DNA of 53,408 nt from Paenibacillus sp. Marseille-Q4541 (GTDB taxonomy: Bacteria; Bacillota; Bacilli; Paenibacillales; Paenibacillaceae): positions 1 to 53,408 of the forward strand of contig NZ_JAGXCY010000030.1 in the NCBI RefSeq assembly GCF_018310695.1. The letters run 5' to 3'. Each line of letters opens with the position of its first letter. Position 1 is the first letter of the stretch. The notes beneath the pieces are model-generated. The model was given only the letters and a program-made list of their open reading frames with translations. It searched no databases and was not told the DNA's origin. This document shows, in pieces, positions 9,500 through 19,161 of this stretch. A program made the translations under genes and the position numbers.

Positions 9500-10613
9500 A
9501 TGATCGATCCATCCGTAAAACAGGATTTGCGCGAAATTAGCAAGAAACTAACCAACCTTAGGGGGTCTCTTTGACTTAGACCTCAAGCATGAAATGATTG
9601 CTAACTTTGAAGAGAAAATGTCGGCTCCTGATTTCTGGGACGATAGTGATAAAGCACAAGCTCTCATTTCCGAGATGAATGCCGTAAAAGGTTCCGTAGA
9701 TGAATATTCTAAGTTACAGCAGGAATATGATGACGCTACGATGATGATAGAGCTAGCTGATGAAGAAGGCGATGAGGATATCGCAGCAGAAGTCGGAGAG
9801 ACCGTGAAATCACTTGTTAAAAAGCTGGATGATTTCGAGCTTCAATTGCTGCTTGATCAGCCTTATGACAAAATGAACGCCATTCTTGAGCTGCATCCAG
9901 GTGCGGGCGGTACTGAGTCCCAGGATTGGGGCCAAATGCTGCTTCGCATGTATACACGCTGGGCCGAGAAACATGGATTCAAGGTGGAAGTATTAGATTA
10001 TCTAGCCGGAGATGAAGCGGGCATCAAAAGTGTGACCCTCTCCATTAAAGGATATAATGCTTACGGTTATCTGAAGGCAGAAAAAGGAGTACATCGACTT
10101 GTCCGGATTTCACCATTTGACTCTTCTGGACGCAGACATACCTCATTCGTATCTTGCGATGTTGTTCCGGAGATTACGGAAGACGTGGAAGTCGACATCA
10201 GGACTGAGGATTTGAAGATTGATACGTACCGAGCTAGTGGTGCAGGTGGACAGCATATCAATACGACGGATTCGGCTGTTCGTATTACCCATCTACCAAC
10301 AGGTGTCGTGGTAACGTGTCAGAATGAACGTTCTCAGATCAAAAACCGTGAGCGGGCCATGACTATGCTTCGTTCAAAGCTCTATGAACGTAAACTAGAA
10401 GAGCAAAGAAAGCATCTGGATGAAATCCGAGGAGAACAGTCGGATATTGCTTGGGGCAGCCAGATCCGCTCCTACGTGTTCCATCCCTATAGTATGGTAA
10501 AGGATCACCGTACAAGTGTAGAGTCAGGGAACGTAGGTGCTGTAATGGACGGCGACCTCGATCCTTTTATCGATAGCTATCTCCGCAAGCAAATTAAGGT
10601 GGAGTCTGAATAA
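9500..10613 (+). CDS. prfB: Peptide chain release factor 2, made by programmed +1 frameshift
   Basis: Recognises UAA and UGA and triggers peptide release on the ribosome. Translation starts at ATG 9500 after AGAGGA and reads 24 codons to an in-frame TGA at 9572-9574. A +1 shift at CTT-T continues the frame from GAC 9573 to the stop at 10613, giving 370 residues. The second part shows the SPF anticodon motif (ISPFDSSGRRHTS) and the catalytic GGQ motif (GAGGQHINTT). Both segments are needed to match family length; the 339-residue ORF from 9594 alone is not the full protein. The shift lets RF2 level control its own synthesis, as known for the family. Confidence 0.97.
9560..9575 (+). promoter_or_regulatory. 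prfB recoding site
   Basis: AGGGGGT (internal Shine-Dalgarno-like element), then CT, then CTTTGAC with the TGA stop at 9572-9574. The spacing is the classical RF2 arrangement in which slow termination at UGA and the upstream SD drive the ribosome +1. Confidence 0.95.
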
Positions 10614-10621
10614 TTTATAGG

Positions 10622-10667
10622 AAATTCCTACATGGTAAAGAGTAAGTAACCGTGTAGGAATTTTTTT
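10622..10667 (+). terminator. Terminator of (secA-)prfB
   Basis: AAATTCCTACATGG (10622-10635) pairs with the segment ending GTGTAGGAATTT (near 10651-10663), followed by a run of T to 10667. It is a strong intrinsic terminator with a 14-nt loop. Confidence 0.85.
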
Positions 10668-10730
10668 GCTGATTAAAAGGATTTTAAATCAATGCGAAAT
10701 TATTATTTCTTAAGGGGAGAACGAAAAGCA

Positions 10731-11621
10731 ATGCAGCAAGCACAGCAACCCAAAAACAGAAGATTGAACTCCATCATTCCGATCGATGGACCGAAAAGGA
10801 TAGCACTTGATACGATCTTAATTATGTTTGGAGCATTTATTATGGCGATTGCCTTTAATTTATTCCTTGTTCCGAATCAGATTGCATCAGGCGGCGTTTC
10901 TGGTATTTCCATTTTGGCCAAAGAAGCTCTAGGATTTGAGCCTGCTTTTACCCAGTGGGCACTTAACATCCCTCTCTTCATTGCCGGGTACCTCATTCTG
11001 GGCAGACAATACGGTATTCGCTCTTTACTAGGAAGCATTATGCTCCCGTTCTTTGTTTATTTGACGAGTAGTTGGGTTGTGCCCACAAGTAATCCGCTTT
11101 TGGCATCCATTTTTGGTGGTATCGGTGTAGGACTTGGGATCGGAATTGTGTATCGTGGCCGAGGGTCGACTGGTGGGCTTACGATCCTAGCACAAATCAT
11201 TCAGAAATTTAGCGGTTTGCGACTCTCGCTGTGTATCATGATGCTCGATGGAGCAGTTATCATCCTCGCGGGGTGGGTACTATCTCTTGAGAACTCACTA
11301 TTTGCCCTTATTAGCTTGTATGTTACGGGGAAAATGATAGATACGGTGGAAATGGGCTTTGGGACGTCTAAAGTTGCCTATATCATCTCCAATCATACGG
11401 AGCTGATCACGAAGGCTATTCTATCTGATCTGGATCGTGGTCTAACAAAGCTCTCTGCACAAGGAGGGTATACGGATGATGATCGGACAGTGCTTATGGT
11501 GGTTGTTGGACAGAATGAAATCGCAAGATTAAAAACGCTGGTGCGTTCCGTCGATCCCAACGCCTTTGTGACGATTACCAATGCACATGAAGTGCTAGGT
11601 GAGGGATTCACTAGAAACTAA
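10731..11621 (+). CDS. YitT family membrane protein
   Basis: A 296-residue integral membrane protein of the YitT/DUF161 family. There are five or six hydrophobic segments (about 30-235 in this numbering), including the typical FNLFLVPNQIASGGVSGIS loop and RGRGSTGGL. A soluble C-terminal DUF2179 domain follows (about 215-290). The transported substrate of this family is not established. I place the start at 10731, after AAGGGGAG. An in-frame ATG at 10692 has only a weaker AAAGGAT upstream and would add 13 residues. It is a single-gene unit between two terminators. Confidence 0.85.
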   Translation: MQQAQQPKNRRLNSIIPIDGPKRIALDTILIMFGAFIMAIAFNLFLVPNQIASGGVSGISILAKEALGFEPAFTQWALNIPLFIAGYLILGRQYGIRSLLGSIMLPFFVYLTSSWVVPTSNPLLASIFGGIGVGLGIGIVYRGRGSTGGLTILAQIIQKFSGLRLSLCIMMLDGAVIILAGWVLSLENSLFALISLYVTGKMIDTVEMGFGTSKVAYIISNHTELITKAILSDLDRGLTKLSAQGGYTDDDRTVLMVVVGQNEIARLKTLVRSVDPNAFVTITNAHEVLGEGFTRN

Positions 11622-11646
11622 TCTTTAAATAAGCTCATAAGAGTAC

Positions 11647-11685
11647 AAAAAAGGGGCAGACCGTAAACATCGGTTTGCCCCTTTT
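11647..11685. terminator. Bidirectional terminator between yitT-family gene and cls
   Basis: AAAAAAGGGGCA-G-ACCG (11647-11663), loop TAAACAT, CGGT-T-TGCCCCTTTT (11671-11685). A and T tracts on either side let it serve both convergent genes. Confidence 0.85.
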
Positions 11686-11704
11686 GGTATTCATAAAAAT
11701 CATT

Positions 11705-13153
11705 TTATAAAATCGGTGACAGCAGTCTTGAGATCGACTCTTTGAAGCGAATCCAGAGGGAACGCTGTTTGTAGTGTTCCTCTGTCAGCTCGGCAGAGAG
11801 CTGCAAGTCTTTTTCGAAAGCATCGGTCAGTTGTTGAGCGATACTAGCGTCGTAGATAAATGCATTGATTTCAAAGTTCAGACGGAAGCTGCGTACATCA
11901 AAATTGGCAGATCCAATCGTTGCAATTTTATTATCGACAATAATCATTTTGGTGTGGAGAAATCCATTGTCATAAACATAAATTCTTGCTCCAACTTTGA
12001 TTAGTTCGCCAATATAGGAAGTGGTTGCCCAGTATACAAACATATGATCCGGCTTATTGGGAATCATGATTCGTACATCAATTCCGGATAGACAAGCAAT
12101 TCGGACCGCATCCAGCATGCTCGCATCAGGGATAAAATAAGGCGTCTGTATAATAATTGATTTTTTGGCTGCAGCAATCATTTTGATGTACCCATTCTTG
12201 ATATGTTCAATTTCTGCGTCAGGTCCACTTGTTACGATTTGCATGCCAACATGGCCTGTTACTTCCGGCTCAGGGAAATGAGCGGGTACAAACATAATGT
12301 CATGATAACGAGACGCTTCGTTCCAGTCCATTATAAAACGAGCTTGTAGTGTAGCAACAGCCGTTCCTTGAATACGCAGGTGCGTATCGCGCCAGTATCC
12401 GAACTTTTTGTCGAGACCAAGGTATTCATCTCCGACGTTGAACCCGCCAGTATAGCCGATTTTCCCATCAATAATGACCAATTTACGGTGATTACGGTAG
12501 TTTAGACGTAAGTTGATTGGACTCAGCTTAGATGGGAAAAATACTTCTACTTTACCTCCAGCCTCAATCAATTCCTTAAAGAAACGTTTTCTTAGCGTTC
12601 TAGAGCCAAGTGCATCATAAAGCAGTCTTACATATACACCTTCCTTGGCTTTCTTAATGAGAGCATCCCGAATCCGTTTCCCTAAACCGTCAGACCGATA
12701 TATGTAGTATTGGATGTGAATATGGTCTTTCGCATTCTCAATATCCGCAAGCAGATTATCAAACTTCTGATGACCGTCTACGAAGATATCTACCTTGTTG
12801 TCTTCTGTAAACAAAGCCCCATTCTGAATGAGATGCATGTAGATGAAGTCTTTGTATTCCAAGGTGTCCTGTTTTCGAAACGGGAAATCTTTTTCCTGTA
12901 GATGATGAATTTGGTCAACGACCATCTGATCGATGTTAAGTTTAGCCCGTTCTTTCCATTGGAAGAGACGATAACGGGTAAGATTTTGACCAAGTAACAG
13001 GTATAGAATGAATCCGAGAATCGGAATAAAGGTGAGCACGAGCAGCCACGCCCATGTCGAGGTAGCGTCCTTTCGTTCCAAGAAAATAACAGCGGCCGCA
13101 AACAGCATGTTAATAACGAGGAAGACAATAGAGCTGATGTGATTAATATCCAA
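11705..13153 (-). CDS. cls: Cardiolipin synthase
   Basis: Joins two phosphatidylglycerol molecules to make cardiolipin and glycerol at the membrane. Two N-terminal membrane segments are followed by two phospholipase-D domains. Their HxKxxxxD motifs are HRKLVIIDGKIGYTGG and HTKMIIVDNKIATIGS. I choose the TTG start at 13153 because AAAGGGG lies 8 nt before it, and the resulting 482 residues match the usual family length. A longer frame reaches 13219 but has no ribosome binding site. It is transcribed alone, divergent from the arg operon. Confidence 0.93.
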   Translation of the reverse strand: MDINHISSIVFLVINMLFAAAVIFLERKDATSTWAWLLVLTFIPILGFILYLLLGQNLTRYRLFQWKERAKLNIDQMVVDQIHHLQEKDFPFRKQDTLEYKDFIYMHLIQNGALFTEDNKVDIFVDGHQKFDNLLADIENAKDHIHIQYYIYRSDGLGKRIRDALIKKAKEGVYVRLLYDALGSRTLRKRFFKELIEAGGKVEVFFPSKLSPINLRLNYRNHRKLVIIDGKIGYTGGFNVGDEYLGLDKKFGYWRDTHLRIQGTAVATLQARFIMDWNEASRYHDIMFVPAHFPEPEVTGHVGMQIVTSGPDAEIEHIKNGYIKMIAAAKKSIIIQTPYFIPDASMLDAVRIACLSGIDVRIMIPNKPDHMFVYWATTSYIGELIKVGARIYVYDNGFLHTKMIIVDNKIATIGSANFDVRSFRLNFEINAFIYDASIAQQLTDAFEKDLQLSAELTEEHYKQRSLWIRFKESISRLLSPIL

Positions 13154-13318
13154 AGTGATAGCCCCTTTAAATTGTATGATATAGAGGTTAATTACCCTAT
13201 TAAGCATCATAACACTCACTTGAAGACATCGGAAATAGATATTTCATTCTTTGTAAAGTATATATTTTACTAAATTAATAAGAATGATTTCAATTACATG
13301 GAATAATTGTATAAAGTA
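13154..13318. other. Intergenic region between cls and the argC promoter
   Basis: AT-rich spacer between divergent units that must hold the cls promoter on the minus strand. I could not pick a convincing -35/-10 pair for cls. Confidence 0.35.
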
Positions 13319-13347
13319 TTGTATTTATATAAACGCGGATGTATAAT
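13319..13347 (+). promoter_or_regulatory. Promoter of the argCJBDF operon
   Basis: TTGTAT (13319-13324) and a perfect TATAAT (13342-13347) are separated by exactly 17 bp. The expected start is near 13354, about 100 nt before argC. Confidence 0.75.
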
Positions 13348-13353
13348 AATGCA
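13340..13353. promoter_or_regulatory. ARG-box-like operator over the argC -10 element
   Basis: TGTATAATAATGCA fits the pattern TGNATWWWWATNCA of ArgR/AhrC half-sites and covers the -10 hexamer and predicted start. Arginine-bound AhrC would be expected to repress here. Only one good site was found; a second, weaker one could not be defined. Confidence 0.6.
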
Positions 13354-13456
13354 CATCGATAAATTATGGACGTCTATTTTAGCAGTTTTATCCTAGAAAA
13401 TGGTTTCTTTTATACATAGGAAAATACTACCTTTTATGAAATGGAGACAACACAAT

Positions 13457-14506
13457 ATGACTCAGAAATGTAAAGTAGCCATCGTTGGTTCTACAGGATA
13501 TGGTGGAGTGGAACTTATTCGATTTTTATATCATCATCCCAAAGTGGAAATCACTTCCGTTATTTCTTCGTCCACAAGCGGTGTATCTATTGCCGAAGGG
13601 TTCCCTCATTTAAATGGTATTGTAGATCAGAAGTTAGATGGAATTGATATAGCGACGATGGCAGAGCAGGTGGATCTGGTATTTACAGCTACTCCATCCG
13701 GTGTTAGTACAAAGTTGGTTCCGCAGCTACTTGATGCAGGTTTGAAGGTGATTGATCTTTCTGGAGATTTCAGACTCAAAGATGGTTCGGAATACGAAAC
13801 GTGGTACAAACACAGTCCAGCAGAAGATAAGTATCTGGAAGAGGCAGTGTACGGATTATGCGAGATCTATGGGGAGAACGTAGAGGGTGCTTCTTTTATA
13901 TCAAACCCAGGATGTTATCCAACGGCGACACTTCTTGGATTGATTCCAGCGATCAAGGCAGGAATGATAGATTACCGAAGCATTATTATAGATGCAAAGT
14001 CAGGTGTGTCTGGTGCGGGTCGGGGAACGAGTTTAACTTCACATTATGCAGAGATGAATGAGAATTTTAAAGCTTACAAGGTGAACAAACATCAGCATAT
14101 TCCTGAAATTGAGCAGGTTCTTGGCGAACAGGCCGGCGAGCCGGTTACCGTTACGTTTACCACACATCTTGTTCCGATGACGAGAGGAATTATGAGCACG
14201 ATGTACGCACAACTCAGTGGAAATTATAGCAATCAGGATTTTATAGATGTATATAAGCAGTACTATGAGAACAGATCGTTTGTAAGAATTCGCGAACAAG
14301 GCTCTTGGCCAGCTACGAAAGAAGTGTTTGCTTCTAATTATTGTGATATTGGCTTTGCTGTAGATGAACGGACTGGGCGGGTTACGATCATTTCGGTTAT
14401 CGATAATATCGTTAAAGGCGCAGCTGGTCAAGCGATACAAAATTTGAATCTGATGATGGGCTGGGAAGAGCAGACAGGTCTCGGATTTTTACCAGTATAT
14501 CCATAA
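13457..14506 (+). CDS. argC: N-acetyl-gamma-glutamyl-phosphate reductase
   Basis: NADPH-dependent reduction of acetylglutamyl phosphate to the semialdehyde, the third step of arginine synthesis, in the cytoplasm. The N-terminus has the nucleotide-binding VGSTGYGG motif. The catalytic cysteine lies in NPGCYPTA (about residue 153). The ATG at 13457 sits 9 nt after TGGAGA and gives 349 residues, the usual size; the same frame is open upstream to 13400 but without a better start. It is the first gene of argCJBDF. Confidence 0.97.
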   Translation: MTQKCKVAIVGSTGYGGVELIRFLYHHPKVEITSVISSSTSGVSIAEGFPHLNGIVDQKLDGIDIATMAEQVDLVFTATPSGVSTKLVPQLLDAGLKVIDLSGDFRLKDGSEYETWYKHSPAEDKYLEEAVYGLCEIYGENVEGASFISNPGCYPTATLLGLIPAIKAGMIDYRSIIIDAKSGVSGAGRGTSLTSHYAEMNENFKAYKVNKHQHIPEIEQVLGEQAGEPVTVTFTTHLVPMTRGIMSTMYAQLSGNYSNQDFIDVYKQYYENRSFVRIREQGSWPATKEVFASNYCDIGFAVDERTGRVTIISVIDNIVKGAAGQAIQNLNLMMGWEEQTGLGFLPVYP

Positions 14507-14611
14507 AGTGAATCGGATAGCCGTACCGTAAGCGATGAGTTTATTCACACGTTCGTGTTGTTGAGACAGCTGTGTTTTTATTTCATTTATCTGATGGAAT
14601 GGGGAGAGGTT

Positions 14612-15847
14612 ATGGGACAGGTTACATATCAAGCGTTTCAGGTCGTGTCTGGGGGATCTATCGTATCACCGCAAGGATTTAAGGCAGGGGGATTACATTG
14701 TGGTCTGAAAAAAGCAGAGCGTAACGATCTTGGTGTCATTACATGTGAAGTTCTTGCGAATGCAGCGGCAGTGTATACAACAAACGTATTTCAAGCAGCA
14801 CCGCTTAAAGTAACAAGAGAGAGTTTGCAGAGCGGTAAACTACAGGCCATCGTCGTGAACAGCGGTAATGCGAATGCAGTTACGGGGCAGCAAGGTGAAC
14901 AAGATGCTTATGCAATGAGGTCAGCTACTGCAAAAGAACTCGGTATCGCTGAAGAGAATATAGCGGTTGCCTCCACAGGTGTAATTGGTGAATTGTTAAA
15001 TATGGAACGGGTGCATGCGGGTATCAAAGGTTTGCCTGCAAAAATAGGTTCTGGAACGGAAGAAGCAAATGAGTTTTCGCAAGCTATTCTGACAACGGAT
15101 TTGGTGAAAAAGGAAGTTTGCGTTCGCACTCTAGTGGACGGAAAAGAAGTTACGATTGCGGGTGCTGCCAAAGGCTCAGGAATGATTCATCCGAACATGG
15201 CGACGATGCTCGCTTTTGTTACTTGTGACGCGGAGATTGATCAAGCTGCGCTTCAAAGTCTGCTTGGTAAGTCTACGGATGCAACATTTAATATGATCAC
15301 GGTTGATGGAGATACAAGTACCAATGACATGCTCATTGCTATGGCGAGTGGGCTTGCCGGAAATGAGTCGCTTCATCCAGAACATAAGGATTGGCAAGCA
15401 TTCGCAGAAGCATTCAGTTATGTATGCGAAGTATTAGCTAAGGCGATAGCAAGAGACGGAGAAGGAGCTACCAAATTAGTCGAGGTGAATATTGACGGTG
15501 CAGTATCTGAGGACTCCGCAAGAGCGATTGCTAAAACAGTCATTGGGTCCAGTCTCGTAAAATCCGCTATGTTTGGAGCAGATGCAAATTGGGGACGAAT
15601 TATTGCCGCTGTTGGCCGTGCCGGGGAGCCGGTTCAGCCGGATGAGGTCGATGTAAAGCTCGGATCTATTTTGGTGTTATCAGGATCACGTCCTGTTTAT
15701 TTTGATGAAGAAGAGGCGCTTCGTTATTTACAAGGTGATTCGGTTCAGATCTACGTGGATTTGCATGGCGGGAGCGGAAAGGCAACTGCTTGGGGCTGTG
15801 ATCTGACATACGATTATGTACGAATTAACGCAGCTTACCGGACCTAA
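14612..15847 (+). CDS. argJ: Ornithine/glutamate N-acetyltransferase ArgJ
   Basis: Moves the acetyl group from N-acetylornithine to glutamate; bifunctional members can also use acetyl-CoA. The autocleavage site is the threonine of NMATMLAF, which becomes the nucleophile of the beta chain. The ATG at 14612 follows GGGGAGAGG and gives 411 residues, typical of the family. An in-frame start at 14555 would add an unlikely hydrophobic tail. No argA or argE is seen in the window. ArgJ makes the pathway cyclic; monofunctional or bifunctional cannot be told by eye. Confidence 0.96.
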   Translation: MGQVTYQAFQVVSGGSIVSPQGFKAGGLHCGLKKAERNDLGVITCEVLANAAAVYTTNVFQAAPLKVTRESLQSGKLQAIVVNSGNANAVTGQQGEQDAYAMRSATAKELGIAEENIAVASTGVIGELLNMERVHAGIKGLPAKIGSGTEEANEFSQAILTTDLVKKEVCVRTLVDGKEVTIAGAAKGSGMIHPNMATMLAFVTCDAEIDQAALQSLLGKSTDATFNMITVDGDTSTNDMLIAMASGLAGNESLHPEHKDWQAFAEAFSYVCEVLAKAIARDGEGATKLVEVNIDGAVSEDSARAIAKTVIGSSLVKSAMFGADANWGRIIAAVGRAGEPVQPDEVDVKLGSILVLSGSRPVYFDEEEALRYLQGDSVQIYVDLHGGSGKATAWGCDLTYDYVRINAAYRT

Positions 15848-15887
15848 AAGACGGTCGCAACTTTTTTACGAGGAAGGGGATAGAAAC

Positions 15888-16724
15888 GTGACGATAACAC
15901 ATAAGAGTGAGCAAACAGAAACATTAGCGAAGGGACCGGCGAGTACCTTTGTTATGAAATGCGGAGGCAGTACGCTTGCTGCACTACCGGCCTCTTTTTT
16001 TGAAGACTTGCATGAGCTCCAGACGGAAGGAATGCAGCCTGTTATTGTTCACGGCGGGGGTCCTGCCATTTCAGAAAATCTAGCAAAACTAGGGATTGAG
16101 ACGGAGTTTGTAAATGGTTTGCGAAAAACGACGGAGCCTGTACTAGATGTAGTAGAGATGGTCCTTGCGGGAAGCATTAATAAGCAGATTGTCCGTCTAA
16201 TACAAACTTCTGGTGGCAAAGCGTTAGGTCTCTCGGGTGTAGATGGAGGGCTCATTCAGGCAGAACCTGTAAGTAATCATGTAGAAGTTGGTCATGTGGG
16301 GGATGTAACCGGAGTAGAAGCAACTATCATTCAAGGGATACTTGAAATGGGATATATGCCTGTCATTGCTCCTATTGGTATAGATAAAGAGGGTCAGCGC
16401 TACAACATCAACGCAGATACAGCGGCGGGAGCAGTAGCTTCTCACCTAGGTGTAGAACGAATGATTGTGGTAACAGATGTACCTGGAATTATGAAAAATG
16501 TAAATGGAATAAAAGAAGTATTGCCCTCAGTAACGGTGCAAGAGATTCAGACTATGATCCAGACCGGAGAAATTTACGGAGGAATGATTCCAAAAGTAAA
16601 AGCAGCCATTGCATGTATCCACGGTGAGGTGAAGGAAGTCGTTATTGTGGACGGAAGCGAGCCTGGAGTACTCAGTCGGGTAGTTAAAGGGGAAACCATA
16701 GGAACTCGAATCGTACAGATGTAA
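15888..16724 (+). CDS. argB: Acetylglutamate kinase
   Basis: Phosphorylates N-acetylglutamate with ATP, the second step of the pathway and often the arginine-inhibited one. Amino-acid-kinase fold with MKCGGST near the N-terminus, HGGGPAIS for phosphate binding, and IYGGMIPKVKAA near the C-terminus. I use the GTG at 15888 because AGGAAGGGG lies 8 nt upstream; it gives 278 residues. A longer frame from 15816 overlaps argJ and lacks a site. Confidence 0.95.
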   Translation: MTITHKSEQTETLAKGPASTFVMKCGGSTLAALPASFFEDLHELQTEGMQPVIVHGGGPAISENLAKLGIETEFVNGLRKTTEPVLDVVEMVLAGSINKQIVRLIQTSGGKALGLSGVDGGLIQAEPVSNHVEVGHVGDVTGVEATIIQGILEMGYMPVIAPIGIDKEGQRYNINADTAAGAVASHLGVERMIVVTDVPGIMKNVNGIKEVLPSVTVQEIQTMIQTGEIYGGMIPKVKAAIACIHGEVKEVVIVDGSEPGVLSRVVKGETIGTRIVQM

Positions 16725-16786
16725 TTCATAAATAAGCCTTAAGTAACTAGACGCATACGCGTATCCATGGACAGGAGAGTGAAAAA

Positions 16787-18049
16787 ATGACCGTTACCAA
16801 CCCATCTCAGCACAGTGTTGCGGAATCGCAGGCAGATCAGCAAAGCACGGTGGCCTCTGAAAGTTCCCTTTTTCCAACCTATGCTCGTTATCCTCTGAAT
16901 CTTGTGAAAGGGAAGGGAAGTTATCTGTGGGATGATCAAGGGAATCAATATCTTGATTTCATGAGCGGACTCGCGGTAACCAATTTGGGTCATGCACCGG
17001 ACGGGGTTATTGCCAAAGTAAAAGAGCAGCTGGATGAACTATGGCATGTATCAAATCTGTTCCATATTCCTGCTCAAGAAAAGGCAGCGGCATTGCTGAC
17101 GGCAAACACTTGTGCAGATGCTGTGTTCTTCTGTAACAGTGGTGCTGAAGCGAACGAAGCAGCAATTAAGCTTGCGAGAAGATATCAACAAAAAGTGCTT
17201 GGGAAGGGCCGCTTTGAAATCATTACTTTCAAGCAATCTTTTCATGGACGTACGCTCGCAACATTGACTGCAACGGGTCAGGACAAGGTTAAAGAAGGTT
17301 TCCTTCCTCTTCCAGAAGGATTTGTTCATGTACCTTTACATGACATTCCAGCTCTGAAAGAAGCTATTGGACCGCATACAGCGGCCATTATGCTCGAAAT
17401 GATTCAAGCAGAAGGCGGAATTCATGTCGTTGAACCAGCGTTTTTGGCAGAAGTCAAAGCTCTGTGTGAGGAACATGGACTGTTGCTTATTATGGATGAG
17501 GTTCAGACGGGAATGGGCCGGACAGGGAAATTGTTTGGACACGAACATTATGGAATCGAACCAGATATTTTCACTGTTGCCAAAGGAATTGCAAGCGGCT
17601 TTCCGGTGGGAGCGATGCTCGGTAAAGGATATCTTCGTGAAGCGTTCACCGCCGGCAGTCATGCAACGACATTTGGAGGAACTCCTCTAGCGATGTCAGC
17701 GGTTCTTGCAACGGTTGAGACCATACTTGAGGATAACCTTCCTGCTCGTGCTGCGGAGATGGGCGATTATTTAATGGAGTCACTACGTACTCACTTGGCA
17801 GAGCAACCTTTTGTTACGGAGATTCGCGGAAAAGGCCTGATCGTTGGAATCGCGTGTAAAGAAGCAGTTGGCGAGATTGTCCTTGCTGGACAGAAAAAAG
17901 GATTCTTATTTGTGACCGCAGGACCGGATGTTATCCGTTTTCTGCCGAACCTGTACGTGACCAAAGAAGAGATCGATACGGCGGTATCGCTGATCGTGAC
18001 GTTGATTGAAGAACATGTCGCTGCCAAAGCAACGATAGGAGGAGAATAA
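16787..18049 (+). CDS. argD: Acetylornithine aminotransferase
   Basis: PLP-dependent class III aminotransferase that converts acetylglutamate semialdehyde to N-acetylornithine using glutamate. The cofactor lysine lies in FTVAKGIASGFPVGA, preceded by MDEVQTGMGRTG. NSGAEANEAAIKLAR is the family's phosphate-binding segment. The 420-residue length is slightly long because of about 25 extra N-terminal residues rich in Gln and Ser. The start follows AGGAGAG. One base separates its stop from argF. Confidence 0.95.
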   Translation: MTVTNPSQHSVAESQADQQSTVASESSLFPTYARYPLNLVKGKGSYLWDDQGNQYLDFMSGLAVTNLGHAPDGVIAKVKEQLDELWHVSNLFHIPAQEKAAALLTANTCADAVFFCNSGAEANEAAIKLARRYQQKVLGKGRFEIITFKQSFHGRTLATLTATGQDKVKEGFLPLPEGFVHVPLHDIPALKEAIGPHTAAIMLEMIQAEGGIHVVEPAFLAEVKALCEEHGLLLIMDEVQTGMGRTGKLFGHEHYGIEPDIFTVAKGIASGFPVGAMLGKGYLREAFTAGSHATTFGGTPLAMSAVLATVETILEDNLPARAAEMGDYLMESLRTHLAEQPFVTEIRGKGLIVGIACKEAVGEIVLAGQKKGFLFVTAGPDVIRFLPNLYVTKEEIDTAVSLIVTLIEEHVAAKATIGGE

Positions 18050-18050
18050 C

Positions 18051-18995
18051 ATGGCGATTACACAACTGAGTCTGAAAGGCCGGGACTTTATTGAATTTAC
18101 GGATTATACAAGTGAGGAGATTGAGTATCTTCTGCAGCTTGCGATCGATATCAAGAAGAAGCAAAAAAGCGGAGAAGTATACCAACCGCTAAAGGGTAAA
18201 ACCATTGGACTTATTTTTGAAAAATCATCAACGCGTACTCGTGTGTCCTTTGAAGTAGGTATGTTTCAACTTGGGGGCCACGCTTTATTCTTGAGCAAAA
18301 ATGATATCCAGCTGGGCCGCGGGGAAACGATCAGTGATACGGCTCAGGTGCTGTCCCGTTACCTTGATGGGATCATGATCCGTACATTTGCTCATAGCAA
18401 TGTAACTGAGCTCGCTAAATATGCCGATATTCCTGTGATTAATGGACTGAGCGATGACGCCCATCCTTGTCAGGTACTAGCTGACTTCCAGACCGTACTT
18501 GAGCATAAGGGCAAACTGAAAGGCCTGAAAATGGCATATGTCGGTGACGGTAACAATATGGCACATTCTTTGATGCTGGGAGCTGCAAAGCTGGGTGTAC
18601 ATGTATCTGTAGCGAGCCCGACTGGATATGAACCGTCTGCGGTTATTGTGGATCAGGCGAAAGTTATAGCCAAAGAGACCGGTGCTGAGGTAGTCGTAAC
18701 CAATAGTGCACAGGAAGCAGTACAAGATGCAGACATCATCTATACAGACGTTTGGGCGAGCATGGGCTTCGAAGAGGAGCAGAAGGCGCGTGAGGCTGCT
18801 TTTGCTGACTATCAGGTAGATGAGGAGCTTGTAAAAGGGGCGAAGCCAGATTACATCTTCTTGCATTGTCTGCCTGCGCATCGCGGTGAAGAAGTAAGCG
18901 AAGGAGTTATTGATGGCCCGAACTCTGCCATCTTTGATCAGGCTGAGAATCGCCTGCATGCACAGAAAGCATTAATGGCTGCATTAATGGGCTAA
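18051..18995 (+). CDS. argF: Ornithine carbamoyltransferase
   Basis: Makes citrulline from ornithine and carbamoyl phosphate. The signature motifs are all present: SSTRTR (carbamoyl phosphate), HPCQ, and HCLPAHRGEE (ornithine side). The 314-residue length is normal. AGGAGG in the end of argD serves as its ribosome binding site and the two genes are 1 nt apart, so they are surely co-transcribed. argF closes the operon; carAB is not present next to it. Confidence 0.97.
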   Translation: MAITQLSLKGRDFIEFTDYTSEEIEYLLQLAIDIKKKQKSGEVYQPLKGKTIGLIFEKSSTRTRVSFEVGMFQLGGHALFLSKNDIQLGRGETISDTAQVLSRYLDGIMIRTFAHSNVTELAKYADIPVINGLSDDAHPCQVLADFQTVLEHKGKLKGLKMAYVGDGNNMAHSLMLGAAKLGVHVSVASPTGYEPSAVIVDQAKVIAKETGAEVVVTNSAQEAVQDADIIYTDVWASMGFEEEQKAREAAFADYQVDEELVKGAKPDYIFLHCLPAHRGEEVSEGVIDGPNSAIFDQAENRLHAQKALMAALMG

Positions 18996-19161
18996 TAACG
19001 TTTCTGACTTGAGTATGCTTTCTACCATGATCGTACAAGAACATAGTTTTTTCTTACAAAAATGACAAACGGATACTCGTTTGGTGTTAGAATATGGAAT
19101 AGGCTTGCTTGGTGCTGATTGAGTGATGATGTAAGCAAAAATCAATTGAAATTAATTTATG
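18996..19161. other. Intergenic region after argF
   Basis: No clear terminator follows argF. A TAGAAT at about 19088 could be a -10 element, but no good -35 lies 16-18 bp upstream. A short dyad AAACG-GATACT-CGTTT lies just before it. Confidence 0.35.

Noticed and set aside
8902..9555. 217-residue minus-strand ORF over the end of secA
   Set aside because: Antisense to secA and the start of prfB, with no family pattern.
13270..13300. Fur box between cls and argC
   Set aside because: The AATGATTTCAATTA stretch has too many mismatches to a 7-1-7 site and no iron gene is near.
18477..18959. 160-residue minus-strand ORF over argF
   Set aside because: Antisense to argF; unlikely residue composition and no ribosome binding site.
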